Assembly: GCA_024336345.1 (NCBI GenBank) | Contig: JANFOG010000004.1 | Location: 3,658,001-3,722,000, forward strand | Direction: 5' to 3' | Length of the DNA: 64,000 bases | Origin: Mariannaea sp. PMI_226 | Lineage: Eukaryota; Ascomycota; Sordariomycetes; Hypocreales; Nectriaceae | Part shown: positions 1-11,616 of the stretch, piece by piece | Position numbering within the stretch: the first letter of the stretch is position 1 | How the letters are laid out: each line of letters opens with the position of its first letter | The notes under the pieces: generated by a model | Told to the model about the DNA's origin: nothing | The model's input: the letters and a program-made list of their open reading frames with translations, nothing else | The model's database searches: none | Position numbers and translations under genes: made by a program

Positions 1-674
1 AGCGAGTCACATCTTTACTCAGGCTTTTGTCACTAAACCCCGACTCAAATAGAGGCTTATCCGGTCCATACTGGTATGCCAGATACCCCAGCGTTGCGTC
101 GGAATCCGGGGCATCGTAGAGCTCAGTGTTTTCCAATAGATCACCACCGTACAGCCAGAACTCGTCATTGTTGGCGAGCATACCGCCGTCGAGAAAGTTG
201 GGCGCGGCTCCATTGCTGTTTCCTTTGCCACCTCGGGCCTTGCTTTTGTTATCCTTGAGAAGAATAGCGGTGACATTATCGCCAGTCTTGTATGATGTGC
301 TCAGGTTGTAATTGAGAACTAGTCCTTGATTGTTTCCTTGGGACCTAGTCAGATGATGGAAATCCATAGAAACAGCAAAAGGTAAACATATTGCGACATA
401 CCGTTGTTGACGGCAGAACCTGTGGTGCCGTCCTTCAATCGTGGTAGCCACCAAATGTTGCCGCCATCGATGTAGATCATATCCCGGAGGATAGCAGCTA
501 TTTCGGGTATCAGAGTTAAGTCAAATGGCATGTATGGTATTCGAATTCACCTCTTGGCTGTTCCCAAGTACATATCTCCGTGCTTATTTGATTCTTTTGC
601 CAGTTGGTAAACTGAGCTACGGTGCTGCCCGCGGCGGCAGCCAGCAGAGCCCATGAGGCACCGCGACGAACCAT
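1..674 (-). CDS. Secreted kelch-repeat-type fungal protein (partial, 3' end outside window)
   Basis: Three exons can be read on the minus strand: 674-551, 497-402 and 336 to beyond the left edge. The start ATG at 674 opens a clear signal peptide (MVRRGASWALLAAAAGSTVA) followed by QFTNWQ. The second exon holds IYIDGGNIWWLPRL and the third LVLNYNLSTSYKTGDNVTAI, then a Gly/Asn-rich stretch, ANNDEFWLYGGDLL and YLAYQYGPDKP. The pattern 'DGG..WW' plus 'W.YGG' blades matches a widespread fungal family of secreted or membrane kelch-like beta-propellers of unknown function. Joining the exons restores one frame (VNNG|NNQGLVL); the second acceptor is CCAAG, slightly unusual. The downstream blades and any C-terminal transmembrane segment lie outside the window, so the molecular role cannot be judged. 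Family call is from memory of similar proteins; the exon structure is seen directly. Confidence 0.78.
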
Positions 675-3600
675 GATGCGAAATACCTCCCAAACGAATG
701 GCCGAGTTGTATTGGCAGTCTCTCAGATGCCACAGACCACGGAAAATAAAACGTCAATGGGAAATTAGATGCAGGGAGATGCTAGTAAACCATGATTAGT
801 CGCAAGCCCCGAAGGGGGGTCTCCAACGTCCAAAGGGTTCGTCACACGAATTCAATCGGCGGCGAAAACTTGGGGCTTATTGATGACAACGCACTCCGGG
901 CTGCAGTGAGATAGCTAAGTCTCCTTTTGGAATGTATCCGACGAGGCAGAAAATTTTCTGGAAAACCACCGTAGCGGTACAAAAGATCCTAGATAACTCT
1001 CGGGTGTCTGGGGGTGCAGGGCGTAGGTCCAAGAGGGAGAGGAGAGAGATGGTATCAGACGGTCTGCATTAAAAGATTACAAAGGCCCCCGGCAACCGAA
1101 CCGCAAGAAGGAAGTAAGACAGAATGCTGACGGGAGGGGGGGGGACAACAAGTTCGACAACAGTGGAAACGGGCGGGATCGAAGAAAGGATGGTAAGGAT
1201 GGTTGAGATTGAGCGTTGCCTCTCACATGGAGTTCACATCAAGAAACAGATGTGTTCTGTAGGTACGAAACATACTTAGAAGTAGGGCTGAGGGATCAGC
1301 TGCCAGTGGGAAATCCTTCCATCATCAATCAATCAGTTTGCCGGGAGGGAGGGAGGTGAGAGGATGCCTCGCACCGAAGCCCACAGCGCTCATGCCTAGA
1401 CCCGCTGATACCATGCAGCAGGTTCCCTTCAGAGCCGGGGTATAGTTGATTGGCTATTATTGGTACATCGTGGCTAGCATCGACCGAGGCGTGTGGACAA
1501 CGGATCGAGGCAGACCAAGGGCCCAGACTTCAGGTGGTGGCTCAGCCTCAGAGGAGAAGCACCCAGTCCTTTTGTTCGTGTCATTGGCGCTACAGGGTAC
1601 TCTCTTATCACTTTTTTTGGGTAGATAGGTAGGATTAGAGCGGGTTTTCCAGGTTGTGTCATCAGCATATGCACGATATGAGAAAGCGCAGCTCGAGGGC
1701 GAGCTTCATTTGGTCATGACGAGAAAGCTCTTATTGAAGGGGACTTTCGACGACGTAGGCAGTGTCGGCGATGCCGGCAAAGAAGGGTAGCATTGTTCTT
1801 TGTAGTGACAACCACAAGCAAGGGAGGGAGGGAAGTGGGCGCTGGGGGAGAGCAGTATGTAGCCACAAAACATAAACAAAGAGATGAATAAAAATCACAT
1901 AATTTATGTAATAGGATTTTCAGCCATCACTGTATGTATTGAGAACCAAACATGATTTATGTCGGGGGAGCAACAATCGTGTTGTTGGGACTTGGCAGAC
2001 ACGCGGCCCCCGAAGTGTGGCTACAAAAGAAACCATGGGTCTAATTAGTTACCAACACGAAAGCGGGAGATGGGAAGACCTGGCAAGTTGGAAAGCCACC
2101 CTATCCTATACGACGTAATTGTTTTTCTCCAAGGAGGGCGGGTGACTGACTTTGTGACAACAAGCCATGAGGCGAGAGCACTCGGAACCGATGGGTGTCT
2201 TCAGTTCTCTCCGAACTTTCAACAGTCGATACGAAATATGCCACACAACGTGGAGGTACCTGATATTATCACATCATCACGCCGGCCCTGGACAAAGAGC
2301 CTGGACAGAGCGATGTCAATCGAACCAACACCCTGGAAGAAACTAACAAACGAACCGCAGGGGAGTCAATTGACTCCTCTTGGAGAAGTCGAGTGATGAA
2401 ACTTGGGAACATCTGGGCCGAGAGAGAGAGTGTGTGTGGACGGGAAGAAACAAAGCGGAGGCTGGAGGGCCGGGAGGGTCTTGGACCAGGGGTCGGATCT
2501 CACCACCCATGTCTTTTGACAGTGACAATGAGGCACGGCCGCCACTTCTATTAGCCGGCAACTTGGAACAAAGAAAACCACAATGTGAGTGTAGCAGACT
2601 GAGTTGGTTACTCAGCCCCCAATCCACCGTCTATTCATTTTTTTCCGTATAGCAAGTGTGGCTGCCAATAGTGACTTGGTTCAAATTACAGGGATCATGT
2701 AATTGGAGTTGCCCGTCATGGAGGGTGAGCTGGCAGCCTGTTTCGCTGCACAACTCATGCAGCTCATGTGGTGGGCACTGACGACGATAAACATGGGGGT
2801 GTGGGATGTGAGGTGAAGGGTAGTGTGTGATGGTGCAAGGTAAAAGTCGCGCACATGGCCGAGGATGGTCTGGTCTTTTGCACAGAATGAGACAATGGAG
2901 AAGGGAGCGATGCACATGAGCGGAAGAAAAGGCACAAAGAGGAATCGTGAGTCGTTTAGTTGATTACTCGCCAATGGCTACAAGTGGTCGGAAGAATATT
3001 ATACCGGTAATTAGTTGGGTGCAACAAAGAGAGAGAGCAGCACAGCAACAAGCCAGGAAAATAATATGTACAGTACTATGTAAGCAATGCAGATACAGGG
3101 TACGGAGTAGTTAGTACGTATGTAGCAGGTACCTTGCATCTACTGTAGTTAGCTATGTCGCAAGAAGCAGACGAGGTTGGACACAAGCTCGGGCACAAGC
3201 TTCAAAGTACGAATAGCGTTTGGCCTGGAACGTTCTGCCGAGAGAGCTCCACGTTGCGAGCGTTGGCCCGGTTGGCCTTGCCTTAGGGCTTAGAGGAGAT
3301 CAGTTTAGGAAATGCTACCTAAGCTTAAGGCTGTTGGCCCTGGGATGGAGGGGGGGGGCCGCTTACATCCCCGCTAACATGTACCCAAGGGCTGCCAAGG
3401 TGCCCATCTGTCCATACCTACGAGTCTGATTTGGTACCTAACCCCATGCGGGCTGTCTTGGCGACCAGAGCTATAGGCGTGGGGAGCTGTATTATCCATG
3501 ATATTATGTGTCTTGGCTTGATGTAGTCCACCTTGGGCAGAGCTGAGTTGGAAGGCAAATTGGATTGGATGAAAGTGCAAAACTAGTTTGACCCAAATGC

Positions 3601-5795
3601 GAAATTGAAGGCTGCACGCAGCAACAGCTGAGAACAAGAGGAAAAAAAAAAAACAGAACCAAAGGCTGTGAGAGGGCTACCAGAGGGCTGTCTTACTTCG
3701 ACCCGTAGTGCGCCACAGTACTATGTAAACACCGTTCCTAAAAGCCGGAATCCTTGTTTGGGGGCGGAGCTGGCACCGCGGCTGCGCCCAATCATATGGT
3801 GAAACAACGCTGTTCGGTTTTTTTTTCCCTGGGTGCCGCTTGCTGGATGAGCCCGCTCGGTATTCATGATGGCTGTTAGGCAGGTTATTATTATCCCATC
3901 CATCCCGCACATGCCGATTGTTAGTAGGGTACTGTGATGGAGTTAAGGGAGACCAGGTCCCCTAGATTGTTAAAACTAGATACTTTCCGTACGCACCTTT
4001 ACGCTTAGCAAACTGCGGTACCGTTTGTCCACCGCCACAATTGTCAGGGATGTACGGAGTAACTTACAAACTAGCCGGTGCAGTAGTAGTATATGGCTTC
4101 TCAACCCAACACACTTTGGACTACCTTGTAGAAACCTCGCTACAACAACCACATGCACATTCTGCACATTCACGCCTGCTTCTTCGCATGTTTCTGATCC
4201 CACCATTCACATCGCTCCCCCGCTCCTCAACCCGCTGGCGCATCGTCCCTAGCTCCAAGCCGCCTCTCTTCCTGCAGGCCTCACCTCCATCCCAATGATG
4301 GCAGTGACCTTCCATCTGAGACTCTGCCTGTGGCCCATCCGCCCTGCGTCTCTAATTGGACCTTCAAAGCCTCACTGCCTAACACGAGGGTTTCTATTTC
4401 TATCCTACAGAGCACCCTCTCGCTGCTGTCCAGACCTATGATGTTCTGCAATGCAGTCCATCGTCGTTGTCAGAGTTTGCGCTGTGCAGCCCATAGCTGT
4501 TGCTGGTGACAGTCTAAAAGATCAGTCGGGCTAAAGAGTCACATTCGTTGCTTTTCATTCAAGTGTTCAACGACCGATCGTGCTTCTCGATCCAACCACT
4601 CTGGGTTGAATGACCGAATTATGAACAAGGGTACCAACCAAGTGAATCCCCAATCAACAACATTCTCCGGTGCATGTCAGATCGGCCCTGTTAAGAGCCC
4701 CGCCGAGCGAGGCAGGCAGACCAGCAGGGGGGGGGGGAGAGGAGGGGGAGACACTCGGGTGTTTTCCTTCCAACCTGGCCCTGTCGTGATGAACATTACT
4801 CGCCTGTTTTCTCACTTCCTCGTTAAGGTGGCCCGTCCGCCGCCAGGCTACGTCGTCGTGTCGACAAAGCGCTTCTTACACGCCCACGCACGCCCATTCG
4901 TCATCCATCGACCAGCACCTCGGTTTGCTTCTGCAAGTAGCTCTTGGCTGTCGCTCGGTGCTTTCTTTTTGCTCCGGCGCCACCCTCCGTTTCGTGCTGC
5001 TTTCTGCTTTTGGACAGGGGAGTGGGATATGCTCAGTCGACACAAAGGCAACTCAAAGTCCCTGTCCTAGTCTCCAAATGATACCCCAACCCCTTGCGCA
5101 TGCTTGCTGCATGTCTTGCTCTGTGATTCTCGAGCTTGAGATGGTCCGTCATGATCACAGTATCCACACTCAAGCATTGCATTATGGCAGCATTTAGTTT
5201 CGTACTGTCCTCACAGCTCGTACAGGGCCATTCGTTCTCTGTGATCACAAAATGCTGCTGACCTTTTGTCCCTGGTTCCACTTCCCTTGTGCTCGTTTCC
5301 CCGACTTGCCTTTTTAAATTACCAACAACCTGCCATCAAGTGAGGGCTCCTGGTAAAATAGCATCAGCACCACGTCGTCTCTCGACCCACGGCCCTGCCT
5401 CCGCCTCAAACACCCTGTCCCACTTGTCATCTGCCTGGACAATTGCTGCTTGAGCAAGTGAATAAGGCTAACTGGGGCGTTGCTGGTCTCTCATCTCGTT
5501 GCCGGCACTTCGTAGGGCTACCTTGCTCAGCCACCCGGCTTTGGCCAACCTAACTCATTCATTTCTTTGTACATATGCCCGCCGAAGGTCGCGGCTAACT
5601 CACATCTCCTTCCCTCCCTCTCTCTCTTTGATGTTTCTTTGTTTGATATCAACAACACAAACAACCACTCCAGAAACAAAGGACTGGAAATAGGGGAAGG
5701 ATTTTCTTCATCTCCCACTTTGCTTGAGTCTCATCTTGCAAGCCCTTGCGTTTCTGTCCATTTTCATTCGCTGTGTCTCGCGACACAGGGCAGTC
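675..5795. other. Long gene-free stretch between divergent genes (5.1 kb)
   Basis: No open frame here has convincing coding character: the longest, about 150 codons near 4606-5070, is low-complexity and has no start context or domain. The stretch separates the start of the minus-strand kelch gene from the plus-strand adhesin gene, so it must contain both promoters. Two exact TACGGAGTA motifs occur (3101-3109 and 4053-4061); this is a motif often repeated in fungal intergenic DNA. Several G or A runs are present. From about 5480 to 5790 the plus strand is pyrimidine-rich (CTTCCCTCCCTCTCTCTC-like), as expected for the transcribed leader of the adhesin gene. I see no transposon, tRNA or structured RNA. 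Confidence 0.6.
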
Positions 5796-8700
5796 ATGCG
5801 CTTCCTGTCCTCCCTCTGCAGCCTCAGCGCTCTGGCCTGGCAAGTTTCAGCTCACAGGAACCCCAATGCACCCCAAGTACAAGCCAGAGCTGTGTACCCA
5901 GGCACCCCGAGCCAAGAAGTACAAAGGCCTGGAAGAAGCACCTCCATCCCTTATAATGATAGATGGTAAATATCGATGACATTCCTATGAGCTTTTACAC
6001 TGTACTAACTTTTCACAGTTATGGATGTGGAGGAGGAGAAACAGTCACGGTCACGTAAGTCCCCTTTTACCCAGACTGCGATAACTACCAAGACAAACTT
6101 ACCATTCATTAGGCACACCGAGATAATTTATAAGGAACGTCATTGCTATCCTCAACCTCCCAAAACAGTGACTAAATGGAAAGAGTGCTATCCTCCCCCT
6201 CCCAAAACCGTTACTTGTTGGAAAGAGAAAGAGTGCCACTCGCGGACAGTGGTTGGACCGGGAGCTACTGTTACCGTTACTATCCCCGGCGAGAACGTCA
6301 CAGTAACTGAGCCTGGGGAGGATAGCACTGTCACTGTTCCCGGCGAGAACGTCACAGTAACCGAGCCTGGAGAGGATAGCACTATCACTGTTCCCGGCCA
6401 AACGATTACTGTTCCAGTCACCATTACCGGTGCAGGAACTACAATTACCCAACCTCCTGAGACGAGAACAGTTACCATCTCTGGAAATGAGTCGGTTATT
6501 ACTCTACCGGGATCTACAGTCACCATTCCCGGCGAGGAGACCACTATCTATGAGCCGACTACTATTACTCTACCTGGCGAAACGAAGGAGGTCACTATCT
6601 CGGGAGAGAAGACTATCATTACAATTCCTGGAACTACAATTACCCAGCCTGGACGAACTGAGACGGAATGGATTACGAAAGAGATCACAATCTCTGGCGA
6701 AAAGACGTATATCACTATCCCGTATACCGTGACTTATGAGGAGACTTCACTTATTACCCTTCCTGCTGAGACCAGAATCATCACCGTCTCGGGGACTCCG
6801 CAGACAGTCACCCTTCCTGGCGTTACGTATACTGCTCCCGGAGAGACCGTCACGGCCCCTGGTATAACGTATACTCAACCTGCAGAGACTGTCACGGAGG
6901 CGGGAACGACTAAGGTTATCACAGTGTCCGGGGAAGAGAAAACGATTACGCTTCCTGGAACGACGTATACTGCCCCCGGAAGGACATATACTGAACCTGG
7001 GGATACTGTTACGCTACCTGCAGAGACTGTTGTTATTACAGTATCTGGAGAGGAGAAGACGGTGACGCTGCCAGGCACGACATATATTCAACCTGGAAAA
7101 ACTGAGACATATACTGCTCCTGGGGATACTGTTACGTTGCCTGCAGAGACTGTTGTTATTACAGTGTCTGGAGAAGAGAAAACGATAACGCTTCCTGGAA
7201 CAACGTATACTGCCCCCGGAAGGACATACACTGAACCTGGAAGAACTGATACATATACTGCTCCTGGGGATACTGTTACGCTACCTGCAGAGACTGTTGT
7301 TATTACAGTATCTGGAGAAGAGAAAACGGTAACGCTCCCAGGTACCACATTCACTGCGCCTGGCAAGGAGACCACAGTTCAGCTTCCCGGAACCACCCGC
7401 GTGGTCACCATTTCTGGTCAAAAACAGACCGTTACTCTTCCTGGAGAACGAACTGTGTTGACAGTGGCAGGACCGACTCAGTTTGTGACACTTCCCGGCA
7501 AAGAAACCACCATCACTCTTCCTGCGGAGACGAGTGTGGTTACAGTATCTGGCAGAGAGACCACAATCACCCTCCCAGGAACGACATCAGTGATCACCTT
7601 GCCAGGGCAAACCATTACCCAGCCTGGAAAGACCATTACCGCCGATGGTAAGACCATAACGGTGCCCCCTGAAATCATCACCGTCCCTGGAAGCACTATC
7701 GTTTCGACCATTACCAGGGAAGTGCCCCCGCAGACCGTTATTGTAACCCAGAAGGGTGAGACGGTGACATCGGTCATTCCAGGGACGACCCAGGTCATCA
7801 CGACAACCTTGACTCTGGGACCCATTACCGTTACGCCACCAACAATGACAGCAACGCGGACTCAGACGGTGATATCAAAGATCACCGTCTGCCCGAAGAT
7901 CACTGGAAGCACAATGCCACTAAACAAACACTCGGATCGCACCTTCGGTTGTGACCCCGGATTTGTCTGCAACCCACCCAAACCTTCAACCTGTAACTTC
8001 TGGCCCGAGCCTCCCGTCGACACCTACCTCTGTGATCCTCAGTTTTGTATTCCTTCTCCTCACCTGAAGAATATCACGTGGAAGGATGGGAAGACGGGCT
8101 ACTACCCACCGCAATTCGGCTATTTCAACCTGAACCCAGAAGCATTCGGCCTATCTTACGACATCTTCGAGAAGCATGTATATACGAAGGTAGCCAAGAA
8201 TGGCACGGTCAAGACGATCACAACTGGAAACTGGCAATCCCAGACAAGCTTGTCAGACTGGCCTTTGACCACGGCAACGACGACTAGCGAGCCGCCGTCC
8301 TATGGCAGCCGACGGGTGCTCCGTGAACGTGCTCTTCACACCTTTGACGAGCGTGACACAACACCTGCCGTTTGCTACGACACCTGCAATGGAGCATACC
8401 AAATTGCTGAGTCCGTTGGAAAATCAGACAAACTCTGTAAGAAGGGCTCCTCATTCATGAAGAGCTATTCCCAGTGTGCCAAATGTATCTCACTCAACGA
8501 AGATTTGACCAAGAACACCATCAGGGATTATGTCAAACCTCAGTTCTCCCAGTTCCTTGATTATTGTGACGGAAGTGCCGCATCGTCGGCAACATCTACT
8601 GGCTCCGGGCCAGAATCTGCGGTGACATCTGAGGCTGAAGAAACCACGGCAAGCCAGATCAAAACAAAATCACAAACTTTTGATGAGCTGCCAACCACAA

Positions 8701-9245
8701 CTGCAGAGACAACCAGCAAGACTCGTCAGAGGGATCGATCAACTACTGCTGAGACTGCACATCAACATACTGCCACGGAGGAGGAGAAGTCAACTGAAAC
8801 CAAGAAGGCAGACAAAACCGGCACAAAGGACGCAGTCAGCAAGACTAGCGACTCAGATGCTATTGAACACACTGGTTCAGCTACAGAAACCGAAACTTCC
8901 GATGCGACGAAGAATGCTGAGGCAGTTTCCAAATCTACCAAAGCTCACAAGGGTTCAGGTGATTCGGCCACCGCGACTGAGACTGATGAGTCCAAGTCTA
9001 CATCCACCAAAAGCAGTAGCAGTGGTGGCAACGGAAGCAAGGGCAGTACCGAGAACGACAACATCGAGTCGGCTTCAACCAGTGTCGATGAATCGAACTC
9101 TCTTGTTACTCACACTGCAACCAGTTCTGGGTCGTCGAAGACTGAGCCTGCTGTCGTGACGGGCGCGGGCATCGCATCTCGGCAGACCAGCGGATTAGCC
9201 AGCATCATCACCTTCCTGGCTTCTCTAGCGATCATCTTCATTTAA
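5796..9245 (+). CDS. GPI-anchored adhesin-like cell-wall protein with tandem Thr/Pro repeats
   Basis: Model: exons 5796-5965, 6019-6054 and 6113-9245, giving 1112 aa. The first intron has a perfect TACTAAC branch site. The chosen ATG gives a signal peptide (MRFLSSLCSLSALAWQVSA); a start at 6021 inside the long open frame would miss it and read through an intron. Domains: Pro-rich Cys motifs (CYPQPPKTVTKWKE, repeated as CYPPPPKTVTCWKE) near residues 77-110; degenerate repeats of the type 'ITVSGEEKTITLPGTTYTAP' over about 115-650; a Cys-rich segment at about 660-890 (CPKITG.., CDPGFVC, CDPQFC, CYDTCNGAY, CAKC); a Ser/Thr/Lys-rich stalk at about 890-1085; and a C-terminal hydrophobic tail (SIITFLASLAIIFI) typical of a GPI-attachment signal. 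Such proteins are heavily O-mannosylated and displayed on the wall; a role in adhesion or surface properties is inferred. Repeat number probably varies between strains. Confidence 0.93.
6890..7360 (+). repeat. Coding tandem repeats within the adhesin-like gene
   Basis: A block encoding PGDTVTLPAETVVITVSGEE followed by KT(V/I)TLPGTTY and short TAPGRTYTEPG modules occurs three times, beginning near 6999, 7121 and 7262, with near-identical nucleotide sequence between copies. The identity at DNA level, compared with only protein-level similarity elsewhere in the repeat domain, points to recent duplication or gene conversion by slippage or unequal crossing-over. Confidence 0.85.
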
Positions 9246-10075
9246 TTTTCGAATATCCCTTTTTCTTTTTCTTTCATGCCCTACTTATCTTCTGCACACT
9301 CCTTTACGTACACCTTTTTTTATTTTTACAAACAATTTGACATGATGTATGCGAAGGTTATGCATTCACGGACACTCATTTTCACGGCCTGGGTTTACAA
9401 ATAGAGGGGATTTGGATATTGGGATTGTTTATTTCTTCACATTTTTTTCTTCATCATTTCTTACGCCCCTTTTTATTCTGGCCATGTGGCCACAGCACTC
9501 ATTTACGGCGCACATCTGGAGACAGGATGGTTATCCTGGAAATAATGCCCTCTGACACTCATTACGAACTGGGGATGGCGACGATTACGGAACACATGAA
9601 CTCGAAGGAAAGATATGCAATTGGATCCAGAGCGAGGATGTAGAATGGACATGGATATGGACATACGAGGTTGATGGAGAATAATTGAGATTCCGACAAG
9701 TATGATTTTGGAGGAAAGCATGAGAAATCTGCGTCTGCGCGACGCATTTGTGCTTGTTTGTATTTGGCATTTGGTATTTATGTATCAGTCCGTTTTTGGA
9801 ATTGAGATGAAATTGCCCTTGGACTGGGGCGAGTTTTCTGAATTGGGCCCGCCGCTTCAAGACCACCTCGCTGCTTTCGTGACGTTGTCCCTAATAAACC
9901 AATAGGATTGTTGAAGAGTCCAGCAAGACTCGAGATTGCCATCTTCCTTGGTGCCACCTTGTATCGATGATTTCTTGCTCCTTGCTATTTCTTCAATGTC
10001 GGAAGGAGTTCCATGGTTCCAAGATATCATGCTCTCTTGCATTGGTGAAGGACATTGTAAGCATGGCCGGTTATT
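9246..10075. other. Intergenic region with adhesin 3' UTR
   Basis: The first 200 bases are T-rich (TTTTTCTTTTTCTTTC-like runs near 9250-9340) and likely carry the 3' untranslated region and poly(A) signals of the adhesin gene. The rest contains only short frames on both strands with no domain or splice pattern. It lies between convergent genes, the adhesin on plus and a small ORF on minus. I see nothing else in it. Confidence 0.5.
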
Positions 10076-10330
10076 TCACGTAGACAACACGCCATTGCCT
10101 GAAGTATTGCCACCATCGCTATTTGCTTTGGTTTTCTCTTGCTTCACAGGCTGCTGCTGTTGCTGACATCCTCGCTCCTCCCAGCTCCGCTGGTCGGCTT
10201 GGAGTGTCGCCATATCGGCGATCTCGGCCGAAGATCGCCGTCGCGGGGTTCTGAGACTGCCCCAGAAGTCGGTGGAGCGGTCGGCTCTGGGCATGGGCAC
10301 GATGAATGATGCGTAAGTAATTCCGAGCAT
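10076..10330 (-). CDS. Small hypothetical protein (84 aa)
   Basis: The frame starts with MLGITYASFIVPMPRADRST at 10330 and runs through FWGSLRTPRRRSSAEIADMA, then a Gln-rich and polar C-terminus (QQQQQPVKQEKTKAN..) to a stop at 10076. The open frame extends upstream to 10507, but that part is low-complexity Ser/Pro and Lys/Glu, so I take the internal ATG. The N-terminal part has the look of a real short protein: aromatic residues in a basic context and a 'TPRRRSS' motif that could be a phosphorylation site. I do not recognise a family. It could be a genuine conserved small fungal protein or a chance frame; no intron is needed. An AG-repeat tract lies about 150 bases upstream in the presumed promoter or leader. 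Confidence 0.45.
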   Translation of the reverse strand: MLGITYASFIVPMPRADRSTDFWGSLRTPRRRSSAEIADMATLQADQRSWEERGCQQQQQPVKQEKTKANSDGGNTSGNGVLST

Positions 10331-11616
10331 GATGTCCTTTTTTTTTCCCTCTTCTTTTATCTCTTCTCGTCTTTTTGGGGGACAATCTGTCTTTTTCAGG
10401 TGAGAAGGGGGAGATTTGGTTGAAAATGGGGGATTGGAACAAGAAGAAGGAGATGAGCTCTGGTGTGCATTAATAGGAGGAGAGAGAGAGAGAGAGAGAA
10501 AGGTCAACAGAATGAATGTGACTAGAGAGTGAGACAGCGGTTTGAGACAAGAGATGATGACATGGCAAGCTCTTTCTCCTCCCCTCCTCCCTCGTTCTTA
10601 TACCTTTACTAACTGCGCCTATTGAGCTGTTCGTTCACATCCAGAAAACGCCACGAAAAGGGAGACCTATCCATTAGCGGAAAGCTGCGGCTGGACGCTT
10701 CGATTTCACCATGTAAGTTTGCCGGAAGTCAACATATGTCAGTCTGTAGTGTAAGTCTAATTGACGCCCCGGGTGGGACGGGCACCGACCTGACTCGAGA
10801 GGACTGCGGGAATGGGAGGGGAAGGGGAAAAGCTGGGGCACATGAAGGAAGTCAAGTGAGAGAGCAATGACGTCCTGGGAGTCCCTAGTGCAACAGCTGT
10901 CCCGAGACAATTTTTGCTGGAAACGTTTGGGATGTTTGCGGAAGCTGAATATCACACATTGGTTGGTAGGTGAGAGGCTCCCTCGTTCTCTTTTCTGGCT
11001 CAACTTACGGATGATCCCTCCGCAAAGACGTACAAAACAACAAGACACTCAGGAGAGAGAGGAGCAATACCAAGAGACAAGGTTGGAGGTTCAAGTAGCT
11101 GTGGCTTACTCGGTCGCTGGCCCATGTTCCCATGGTCTTTGTGGTGTGATGACCTTTGTGGCTTACCCTCCTCCCCCTCCTTTGAAACATGTCGTGCATT
11201 TGAGCAAGAAACAATTCGATTCTATCATCTGCTTCTACTGGAACATAGCATTGCCTTTGCGTACGGCCATCTTAACTGCGACATTCATTGATATCATATG
11301 CAAACGTACCCGCAGACAGGTAATATGAGGTAGAAAACGCTTCTCTGTTCAGGTATGGCCAATGGCGCATCTGATTTGGGTAAACAGCATCGCCCAGTCA
11401 AAGTAGTAACTCGATAGGACAGCCTTGTCAAATTCAAAATTCTCAACCATGTACCTTTATCCCACAACGCCACGCAAAAGAGTCTGATCTGTACTCAGTA
11501 CACGCAGCCGTTTTGTCATTAGACCGTCTCATTGCTTGCCCAGCTTCGCCCAATCCAAAGTTCCTCCCATATACCGAAAATTTCCATGCTCCATCGCCAA
11601 TGTTCTAAATATCCTA
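10331..11616. other. Intergenic region upstream of the small ORF
   Basis: It holds the promoter side of the small minus-strand ORF and the 3' flank of the minus-strand bir1 gene. A 153-codon frame on plus (10867-11328) lacks domain, conserved composition or splice signals and was not accepted. The stretch 11330-11616 is probably bir1 3' untranslated sequence. Apart from the AG microsatellite nothing stands out. Confidence 0.5.
10479..10499. repeat. (AG)n microsatellite
   Basis: About ten AG dinucleotides in a row, preceded by GGAGG, lie upstream of the small minus-strand ORF. On the transcribed (minus) strand this reads as a CT tract, a common feature of fungal promoters and leaders. Confidence 0.85.

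Noticed and set aside
4606..5070. 154-codon plus-strand frame
   Set aside because: Low-complexity Gly/Arg and Phe-rich sequence, no domain, no splice partners, lies in the presumed promoter of the adhesin gene.
6188..7825. Several long minus-strand frames opposite the adhesin repeats (up to about 118 codons each)
   Set aside because: They mirror the Thr/Pro repeats on the other strand (repeated PGSVTV/SPDTV words) and are by-products of the repeat composition.
8680..9159. 159-codon alternate-frame ORF in the adhesin stalk
   Set aside because: Out-of-frame shadow of the Ser/Thr/Lys-rich coding region; Arg/Leu/Gln-biased with no domain.
10867..11328. 153-codon plus-strand frame
   Set aside because: No recognisable domain, unusual composition and no leader or neighbour support.
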